From an uncultured Treponema sp. (lineage in GTDB: Bacteria; Spirochaetota; Spirochaetia; Treponematales; Treponemataceae), in contig CAKZZK010000145.1 in assembly GCA_937885235.1 (NCBI GenBank), positions 1 to 19,490 on the forward strand: 19,490 bases of DNA, given 5' to 3'. The translations under genes were made by a program, and so were the position numbers. Positions 14,000 through 19,490 of the stretch are shown in pieces. The notes under the pieces are model-generated. The model was not told the origin of the DNA. It was given only the letters and a program-made list of their open reading frames with translations, and searched no databases. How positions within the stretch are numbered: the first letter of the stretch is position 1; every line of letters begins with the position of its first letter.

Positions 14000-16081
14000 A
14001 TGAAATTACATCTGTCAAATTTTTTGTCATTGATTTTTAAGACCATCAGAAACGGTTTGGTAATGCTGCTTCCTGTTATTTTTATCGGAAGCTTTGCGGT
14101 TTTGCTGCTTTTTTTCCCGATAGCAGCCTATCAGAATTTTATCTACACATTTCTGGATGGCTTTATCGGTAAATTTTTGCTTACCGTGCAACTAACGACC
14201 CTTGGTTTGCTGCCTGTCTATATGACGGTTTCAATCAATTTGAGCTACACAAACTCCACCGAAGAGGGACAGAAGCTTATAAGCAAGCTTACAAGCCTTT
14301 CGGCAGCCCTTACCAGCTTCTTTATTCTTGTCGGACTCTTTTCACCGGGCTTTGAACTGAGCCAGTTAAGCAGCCAGGGGCTTTTCAGCGCGTTGGTCGC
14401 AGGGATTTTTGCTTCAATCTTGTTTCAGAAATTTGAGCGCCTTTTTAAGAAAGGCTCATTTTTCATAGAAAGCGCGGACTCTATCTTTAACACATCAATT
14501 CAAATGATACCCCCGTTCTTGTGCGTCATTTCTATTTTTGCGCTGGGCAACTATTTGATTACGGTACTTTTCCATGTGTCAGGTCTACAGGAACTGTTTA
14601 TAAAGGCTTTTTCTATTGTATTCGCAAAGATGCAGCGTTCTTTTATAAGCGGCTTTTTGTTCATTCTGATTATTTCCATTTTGTGGTGCTTTGGAATTCA
14701 CGGAAACAAAGTGCTTGATAAAGTTGCGGTTGATATGTTCCAAACTATCATTCCGGGACAAATTGTCTCAAAAACATTCATCGACACATTTGTCTACATG
14801 GGCGGCACAGGAACAACATTGGGACTTATCATCGCCCTTTTGATTTTCGGAAAGATGAACAATTCAAAGAAGCTTGCAAAAATGGCAATAACACCCGGGC
14901 TTTTCAACATAGGGGAGCTTTTGATATTCGGCTTTCCTGTCATTTTCAATCCATATCTGATTGTTCCGTTTATCCTTGCGCCAGAGCTTTGCTATTCATA
15001 TACCTACCTCATGGCAAAATTGAATATCCTTCCGCCTGTCATAAACGAAGTGAACTGGACTACTCCCATTTTTTTAAGCGGCTACATTGCGACAGGCTCT
15101 TTCAGCGCGATTGTTGTTCAGTTTATAAATCTGGCGATTTCTGTTGCCCTGTATGCTCCGTTTGTGATTTTGTATGAGCGGAAATACATGGGAAAGCTTT
15201 CCAACTCAATGGACGCTCTTGTAAAGATTTTGAAACACAGCGAGGAAACGACAGAGCCGGTAATTTTGACTGAATGCGAAGGGAACGAAGGCCGTCTTGC
15301 AAAACATTTGGCAAGCGATTTAGCAGAAAGCCTTAAAACTGGATTTGTGGACAGTCCTTCTCTTTCAGAAAATTCACTTTTGATGAGATACCAACCTCAG
15401 TTTGACCACAACGGAAAGTGCATTGGGGCAGAAGCTCTTTTGCGGTGGAATCATGAAAAATACGGAATTGTGTATCCGCCGCTCGTAGTTCATCTTGCAA
15501 AAGAAAGTTCCCGCCTCTATGAACTTGAAACTTTGATTATTGAAAAAGCAGTCAGAGATTCTGTTGAGCTGAAAAAAGTATACGGGGAGAGTTTCAAGAT
15601 GAGCATCAATATCACTGTTTCTTCTCTGAACGACAAGAGATTAATTCCTTTTCTCAAAGAAATCAGCCAGAACTATGCCTTTAAGCAAAGTTCTATATGT
15701 ATTGAAATTACAGAGGAAACAGCTCTTGAAAGCACGCAGGAAACTGCAGACCTCATAAATCAAATCAAGGCGCTTGGATTTACCTTTGCGCTTGATGATT
15801 TTAGCATGGGACACACAAGCTTGCAATACCTTCAATATAATCAATTCGATATGGTGAAACTCGATGGAAATTTGGTGCGTGCGCTTTTGGCAAACGAGCG
15901 CACTAAAGAAATAATAAACTCCATCGTCTATCTTTCGGAGTCTTTAGGATTTAAGGTCATTGCAGAGTTTGTGGAAACTGCGGAACAGCAAAATGCCCTT
16001 GAAGCGATTGGCGTAAAACTGTACCAAGGCTATCTATACAGTCCTGCGATTGACAAGGGGGCATTTCTAAAAATGAAATAA
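14000..16081 (+). CDS. PTS EIIC (lactose/cellobiose type) fused to an EAL c-di-GMP phosphodiesterase
   Basis: Fusion of a phosphotransferase-system membrane permease domain to a c-di-GMP phosphodiesterase, 693 residues. Residues 1-395 are an EIIC domain of the Lac/Cel family with about ten hydrophobic segments; conserved sites include FGIHG (231-235), GGTGTTLG (268-275) and FNIGELLIFGFP (302-313, E306). After a soluble linker the EAL domain (about 460-690) holds E478 (in GAEALLRW), N537, E569, D599-D600 (LDDFSMGHTSL), K620, E656 and Q676 (YQGY), the expected metal- and substrate-binding set, so it is probably active. No EIIA or EIIB is encoded nearby, so the EIIC part may act as a sugar sensor or use a distant EIIB. 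It would link sugar availability to c-di-GMP breakdown (inference). It follows DUF3795 by five bases. Confidence 0.93.
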   Translation: MKLHLSNFLSLIFKTIRNGLVMLLPVIFIGSFAVLLLFFPIAAYQNFIYTFLDGFIGKFLLTVQLTTLGLLPVYMTVSINLSYTNSTEEGQKLISKLTSLSAALTSFFILVGLFSPGFELSQLSSQGLFSALVAGIFASILFQKFERLFKKGSFFIESADSIFNTSIQMIPPFLCVISIFALGNYLITVLFHVSGLQELFIKAFSIVFAKMQRSFISGFLFILIISILWCFGIHGNKVLDKVAVDMFQTIIPGQIVSKTFIDTFVYMGGTGTTLGLIIALLIFGKMNNSKKLAKMAITPGLFNIGELLIFGFPVIFNPYLIVPFILAPELCYSYTYLMAKLNILPPVINEVNWTTPIFLSGYIATGSFSAIVVQFINLAISVALYAPFVILYERKYMGKLSNSMDALVKILKHSEETTEPVILTECEGNEGRLAKHLASDLAESLKTGFVDSPSLSENSLLMRYQPQFDHNGKCIGAEALLRWNHEKYGIVYPPLVVHLAKESSRLYELETLIIEKAVRDSVELKKVYGESFKMSINITVSSLNDKRLIPFLKEISQNYAFKQSSICIEITEETALESTQETADLINQIKALGFTFALDDFSMGHTSLQYLQYNQFDMVKLDGNLVRALLANERTKEIINSIVYLSESLGFKVIAEFVETAEQQNALEAIGVKLYQGYLYSPAIDKGAFLKMK

Positions 16082-16120
16082 GAAGGAACCTTGATATTCT
16101 TAACGCATATGGAGTAAAAT

Positions 16121-16395
16121 ATGCAATTTGGTATGCCCACATTAATTGAAAACCGCACATTGGAAGAAAATGTCGCTTTGTGCGGGGAGTTAGGACTGAA
16201 GTTCATAGAGCTGAATATGAATTTTCCAGAGTACCAGCTTGAGCATTTGGAACGGACAGATTTGCTGATAGCGGCTGCGAAATCGATCTCAACGCCAGAT
16301 TGGTATTAGCGGAAAAATGCAATGCGAGATGCGTTCTTGAGACGAAGACGATTGCGGCATTAAAAAAATCTGTAGATTGGCTTAGGCAGAGGTAA
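16121..16395 (+). pseudogene. Sugar phosphate isomerase/epimerase remnant (internal deletion)
   Basis: Remains of a TIM-barrel sugar phosphate isomerase/epimerase (xylose-isomerase-like, AP-endonuclease-2 family). The N-terminal 50 or so codons are intact in one frame (MQFGMPTLIENRTLEENVAL and GLKFIELNMNFPEYQ), with GGAG before the ATG. From about 16290 the same frame stops, but the +2 frame carries a coherent C-terminal end (LNARLVLAEKCNARCVLETK and ALKKSVDWLRQR) to TAA at 16393-16395. A full enzyme has about 250-280 residues, so some 150-190 residues are missing and the frame is broken. A further open stretch to 16448 (VKSYKERQLALYEACREL) could be the original tail after one more frameshift. 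The gene cannot make the barrel. Confidence 0.75.
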
Positions 16396-16444
16396 AAAGC
16401 TACAAAGAAAGACAGCTTGCGCTTTATGAGGCATGCCGAGAGCT

Positions 16445-17506
16445 TTAGTCCTTCTTCTTAAAGAGCTTATGAGACAACCAAGCACAGGCACCGTACAAAG
16501 TCCTGTGCCTTGTATTGATAAGAAGAGAGTATGTTTCGCTTAGCTTCATTTGTAACGCTTCGATTTTTCCCTCTTGCTCGGAAATACGGCGCTCCTGTTC
16601 AGAACATTTCTCTTGCAGACGAGAAAAATGCTCCATAAAATCATCTGATAGCGATACGCAGTAATTCTTTGCCACTTTGAGCATATCATTAGGCAAGACA
16701 TAGGGAATCAAATCATCAATCCTTGCAGCTGAAATATTTTTCCACGACTTTGTTTCACCTGCCATATGAAGGATAGCAGGATTTTGCCAAGCTATTTTCA
16801 TTTCAGTTTCTGTAATTCCATAAAAATCTGCCATGTGTAAAAAAGGTTTACCATCTTTGTAAATCATATTAATCGTTTCTGGTAAACAAGTTGCTATCAT
16901 GTTAAATTTCGGGCTAACCCATATACAATCTTTACCGAGGATAGCATTCAAAGCATTCTGATCCATAAAGGATTTATCCCCATCATTTTTCTTATATTCG
17001 ATAAGGAGTTCTGTAATTCTATCCTGACGCATTTTTTCCAAATTTAAATACATCATACCAGAATTAAAGTACTTTTCATGTCCAATTTTCTTATCAAAAC
17101 CCATTAAACACGCAAGTAGATCCTGTACGACAGCAGCATATTTTTCGGAAATATCAAAATGAAAAATTTCAAGAGAATCACGAAAAAGAATCATATCCCC
17201 ATCAACATACAGGATTCTACCCAAATCAGGAAAAATATCAGGAAGTTGAAATTTAAACAGTGCAGCACTTGAAACATAAAGATGATTTCTCCCTAAATTC
17301 TCAAACTTATTATTAAAACAAAAGATTTTTACAACCACATTTTTGCTAGAAAGATTCCGAAAGGATTCAATATCCGCTTCTGAAATATCTACCGCAACAA
17401 CATGGACCGTAATATCTATATCAGCAATATTCTGTATTATGGAATTAATTGATATCTTTGTGGGAAGTATGTAATTTTTATCTGTGATATAAACTATATT
17501 ATACAT
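16445..17506 (-). CDS. Family 8 glycosyltransferase (LgtC-like)
   Basis: Retaining glycosyltransferase of family GT8, which transfers a hexose (glucose or galactose from a UDP sugar) to a cell-surface glycan. It is 353 residues from ATG 17506. The N-terminus MYNIVYITDKNYILPTKISI is the nucleotide-binding strand of the family; the DxD metal site is in RILYVDGDMILF (DGD about 102-104), followed by YFNSGMMYLNL, MDQNALN and the closing HMAGETKSW. After the catalytic domain comes a coiled coil (about residues 295-325, heptad-like EKCSEQERRISEQEGKIEAL). A TTG at 17518 overlapping the ugd stop is possible, but ATG 17506 gives the usual start. It follows ugd directly and was probably cotranscribed. 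It is far more AT-rich than ugd, a sign of separate origin. Confidence 0.92.
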   Translation of the reverse strand: MYNIVYITDKNYILPTKISINSIIQNIADIDITVHVVAVDISEADIESFRNLSSKNVVVKIFCFNNKFENLGRNHLYVSSAALFKFQLPDIFPDLGRILYVDGDMILFRDSLEIFHFDISEKYAAVVQDLLACLMGFDKKIGHEKYFNSGMMYLNLEKMRQDRITELLIEYKKNDGDKSFMDQNALNAILGKDCIWVSPKFNMIATCLPETINMIYKDGKPFLHMADFYGITETEMKIAWQNPAILHMAGETKSWKNISAARIDDLIPYVLPNDMLKVAKNYCVSLSDDFMEHFSRLQEKCSEQERRISEQEGKIEALQMKLSETYSLLINTRHRTLYGACAWLSHKLFKKKD

Positions 17507-17514
17507 GATAATAT

Positions 17515-18699
17515 TCAATCCCTAAAAAACAAATCCCTCGTGTACACTTTGCCGCGCACATCGTCAAGATCTGTGGTGTATCTGTTGGCAAGGATGACAT
17601 CGCATTTTTGCTTAAATCTAACAAGGTCTTTTTCCACCGGGAACTTCTGGAAGCTGCCCTCTGAAAGCATCGGCTCATAGACAAGCACTTCCACACCCTC
17701 CCCGCGTAAAATCTTCATTACGTCCTGTATGGAGCTCTGGCGGAAGTTGTCGCTTGCAGACTTCATCGTCAGCCGGTACACGCCCGCCACGGACGGATTC
17801 CTTGCAAGCACCTGCGCCGCTATGAACTCCTTGCGGGTGCGGTTTGAATCCACTATCGCCTGTATCATATTCTGCGGAACGCCGTCAAAGTTTGAAAGCA
17901 GCTGCTTGGTGTCTTTCGGCAGGCAGTAACCGCCGTAGCCAAAGCTCGGATTGTTATAGAAATCCCCTATCCGCCCGTCAAGACACACGCCCTGTATGAT
18001 CTGCCCTGCATCTAGCCCACGCAGCTCCGCGTATGTGTCAAGCTCATTGAAATACGCCACGCGCAGGGCAAGATAGGTGTTCGCAAACAGCTTTACCGCC
18101 TCTGCTTCCGTGCTATTCGTAACAAGTACCGGCACATCCTTTTTTACAGCCCCGTCCCGCAAGAGCTCCGTAAACCTTACGGCATCAGCCTTAAGCTCGG
18201 GAGCGTCTTTTGGATAGCCCGCGATTATCCGTGACGGATACAGGTTATCATAAAGCGCATGTCCTTCGCGCAGGAACTCAGGCGAGAACAGCAGGCGTTG
18301 TATGCCGAGCTTCCGCCGTATCCGCTCCGTATAGCCCACAGGCACTGTAGACTTTATGACTACAACGGCATTGGGGTTCACCTGCAAAACCTTGTGCAGC
18401 ACGTCCTCCACAGAAGAGGTATTAAAAAAATGCCTCTCCGGGTCATAGTTCGTGGGGGTGGAGATGATGACAAAATCTGCATCCCGAAGTGCGGCAGCGG
18501 CATCAGTCGTAGCAGAAAGCCGCAGTCCGCCCGCGGCAAGAGTGCGCTCTATTTCGCTGTCAACGATGGGGGACTTACCCGCATTTATAAGCGCAGCCTT
18601 GTCCGCGACCACATCGAGCGCCATGACGTCGTGCCCCCGCGCGAGGAGCACTGCGTTTGAAAGCCCCACATAGCCCAGTCCTGCAATACTTATCTTCAT
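17515..18699 (-). CDS. ugd: UDP-glucose 6-dehydrogenase
   Basis: NAD-dependent enzyme oxidising UDP-glucose to UDP-glucuronate, a precursor for capsule, exopolysaccharide or lipid-linked sugars. It is 394 residues, near the usual 388 of the short bacterial form. The Rossmann motif GLGYVG (7-12) starts the protein; STPTNYD (80-86), STVPVGYT (117-124) and FSPEFLREG (138-146) are conserved; K203 lies in AVKLFANTYLALRVAYFNEL; the catalytic cysteine is C259 in FGYGGYCLPKDTKQL. All catalytic residues are present. AGGAGG stands 11 bases before the ATG. The gene abuts the broken toxin remnant upstream, and the GT8 gene follows immediately. No strong promoter is visible between the antitoxin and ugd, so it may be read from the antitoxin promoter. 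Confidence 0.95.
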   Translation of the reverse strand: MKISIAGLGYVGLSNAVLLARGHDVMALDVVADKAALINAGKSPIVDSEIERTLAAGGLRLSATTDAAAALRDADFVIISTPTNYDPERHFFNTSSVEDVLHKVLQVNPNAVVVIKSTVPVGYTERIRRKLGIQRLLFSPEFLREGHALYDNLYPSRIIAGYPKDAPELKADAVRFTELLRDGAVKKDVPVLVTNSTEAEAVKLFANTYLALRVAYFNELDTYAELRGLDAGQIIQGVCLDGRIGDFYNNPSFGYGGYCLPKDTKQLLSNFDGVPQNMIQAIVDSNRTRKEFIAAQVLARNPSVAGVYRLTMKSASDNFRQSSIQDVMKILRGEGVEVLVYEPMLSEGSFQKFPVEKDLVRFKQKCDVILANRYTTDLDDVRGKVYTRDLFFRD

Positions 18700-18720
18700 A
18701 ATTTAAAACGCCTCCTCATG

Positions 18721-18870
18721 TTAGCAACTATCACCTTTCTTTTCTGGAGGTAATGTTTCTTGCCTTTGAAGCATTCCAATGACTTTGAATAATTCTTCAA
18801 TATCAACATTGCGTTTCTGTGCAAGTTTATAATCTTTCTTAAACTAAGTTGTATATACAATTTCAAGCAT
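18721..18870 (-). pseudogene. YafQ-type toxin remnant
   Basis: Broken toxin of the RelE/YafQ mRNA-interferase family. The ATG (18868-18870) overlaps the antitoxin end in the ATGCTTGA arrangement typical of these operons. The reading frame is MLEIVYTT, then TAG at codon 9 (18844-18846), then FKKDYKLAQKRNVDIEELFK, VIGMLQRQETLPPEKKGDSC and TAA at 18721-18723. YafQ proteins have Q before FKKDYK, so CAG to TAG would explain the stop. YafQ is normally about 90 residues and its catalytic residues lie in the C-terminal half; here only about 49 codons remain and that half is gone, ending just before ugd. No functional toxin can be made. Confidence 0.8.
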
Positions 18871-19129
18871 TCAAAGAAGCCCTCAGCTCTTCGACCGTTG
18901 AAAATGGTCCATGTATTTCTTTTCCATTTTCTGCAAGTTCTATTGTCTGTCGAGTAATGCTATTAGGCAAATCGCTTCTTATTTCAAAAGGAATTCTATG
19001 TTCACGCACAACTGCTTTAGCAAACAAGGTAAACGCGGTGGAAACAGTCATTCCAAAATCCTCACAAATAAGGGAAAACTCATCTTTCAACTGGCTGTCC
19101 ATTCTTACACTAAAAGCGGATTGGTTCAT
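18863..19129 (-). CDS. RelB/DinJ family antitoxin (orphan)
   Basis: Antitoxin of the RelB/DinJ type, 88 residues. The N-terminal ribbon-helix-helix DNA-binding part reads MNQSAFSVRMDSQLKDEFSL, then CEDFGMTVSTAFTLFAKAVV and RIPFEI, the standard DinJ pattern; the C-terminal tail would bind the toxin. The ATG at 19129 is preceded by GAGG at a seven-base gap; the frame is open for another 34 codons upstream, but those overlap the promoter and lack similarity. The protein is intact, while the YafQ-type toxin that overlaps its stop codon is broken, so it is now an orphan antitoxin. It could still repress its own promoter, and the ugd-GT8 genes downstream if these are read from it, or neutralise related toxins elsewhere in the genome (inference). 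Confidence 0.9.
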   Translation of the reverse strand: MNQSAFSVRMDSQLKDEFSLICEDFGMTVSTAFTLFAKAVVREHRIPFEIRSDLPNSITRQTIELAENGKEIHGPFSTVEELRASLNA

Positions 19130-19149
19130 ATTCACACCTCTTATATGCA

Positions 19150-19179
19150 AGTATACACCTATCTGATACCTTTTTGCAA
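19150..19179 (-). promoter_or_regulatory. Promoter/operator of the antitoxin gene
   Basis: Reading on the minus strand: TTGCAA (plus-strand 19174-19179), an 18-base spacer, TATACT (19150-19155). The -10 is part of TATACTTGCATATA, an imperfect inverted repeat suited to an autoregulating RelB/DinJ antitoxin. A second TTGCAA lies 12 bases upstream. Confidence 0.6.
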
Positions 19180-19291
19180 GTTTTTTTGCAAAGTTTAATT
19201 CATATTTTTTCAGACTGCAGGCTGCACACATATATATAAATACAGTAAGGCAGATAAATATTTATATCTTCTAGATTTAATCAGCGTTTCC

Positions 19292-19490
19292 TTAGATATT
19301 GCCCAAAAGACTTTCATTTTTATCAATTGTTTTCTCCACCTTCCTTGCAATTGCCGCAACACTGCCATAATAGGGATACATAAAATGTGGAATTTTAGAA
19401 CATATACCGTTAAGAATCGAAAAAAGGTTTGGATAATTGAGCCAGTTTCAAAAGTATTAGCGGTCTCGGCTAAAAAAAAGCTTCCCAATG
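19292..19490 (-). pseudogene. Unidentified C-terminal coding fragment, possibly frameshifted, runs off the window
   Basis: On the minus strand a protein-like stretch NWLNYPNLFSILNGICSKIP, then HFMYPYYGSVAAIARKVEKT and IDKNESLLGNI, ends at TAA 19292-19294. The same frame has stops upstream (TGA at 19448-19450), while the neighbouring frame is open from the window edge (GSFFLAETANTFET). One indel near 19441-19447 would join them. I do not recognise the protein. It could be the broken end of a gene lying mostly outside the window, or chance. Low confidence. Confidence 0.35.

Noticed and set aside
16309..16330. AAAAATGC motif at 16313 as a fifth copy of the intergenic element
   Set aside because: It lies inside the decayed coding sequence of the isomerase (codons for EKCNARC) and lacks the RTCT continuation.
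19210..19488. A 92-codon minus-strand frame at the right edge
   Set aside because: It mixes a possible coding start with out-of-frame sequence; a neighbouring frame gives the more protein-like C-terminal part, reported as a possible broken gene.
1..19490. tRNA, rRNA, CRISPR arrays or transposases
   Set aside because: I looked for cloverleaf-like GGTTC/TTCGA patterns, regular spaced repeats and transposase motifs and found none; no insertion sequence ends were seen at the composition borders either.

Overview
The window looks like a chromosomal stretch of a host-associated bacterium. A spirochaete of the Treponema type is the best guess, and a Clostridia-like Firmicute is the main alternative. 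The guess rests on gene content: two AAA_14/DUF4143 ATPases, a spirochaete-like lipobox (AISSC), a membrane-anchored LytTR regulator, a PTS-EIIC/EAL fusion and a compact inorganic pyrophosphatase. There is no rRNA or marker gene to prove it. Base composition is patchy: the left third and ugd are GC-richer, while the two ATPases, the GT8 glycosyltransferase and the toxin-antitoxin region are clearly AT-richer, so the window appears to be built from pieces of different origin.

Left (106-5193, minus strand): a tight operon of a 963-residue hybrid histidine kinase (7TM sensor, PAS-like linker, HisKA, HATPase, REC, HPt), a MATE efflux transporter and a PAP2-family membrane phosphatase. Divergent from it, after a roughly 200-base intergenic region with a 12-bp palindrome and a very good sigma70 promoter, lies a four-helix membrane protein with a C-terminal LytTR DNA-binding domain (5396-6244), followed by a GNAT acetyltransferase.

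Centre (6968-11640): a DUF4143 ATPase with a GrpB-family protein directly downstream. The ATPase is preceded by a perfect 14-bp inverted repeat whose loop carries TATAAT. Next come a lipoprotein alpha/beta hydrolase divergent from a TetR regulator, with a candidate shared operator, and an aldo/keto reductase with its own near-consensus promoter.

Right-centre (11700-16400): a small inorganic pyrophosphatase, two 39-base palindromic repeats, a second DUF4143 ATPase, and a two-gene unit of a Cys-rich DUF3795 protein and a 693-residue PTS EIIC-EAL fusion with a full set of c-di-GMP phosphodiesterase residues. A sugar isomerase/epimerase pseudogene with an internal deletion follows.

Right end (16445-19490, minus strand): GT8 glycosyltransferase and UDP-glucose 6-dehydrogenase (surface polysaccharide functions), preceded by a RelB/DinJ-type antitoxin whose YafQ-type toxin is broken (in-frame stop at codon 9 and loss of the C-terminal half), and an unidentified broken reading frame at the edge.

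The least explained material is non-coding. An AAAAATGCRTCT-centred element occurs four times, always on the plus strand just after a stop codon and ahead of the next plus-strand gene (GNAT, DUF4143 ATPase twice, DUF3795). Both DUF4143 ATPases sit behind strong palindromes.
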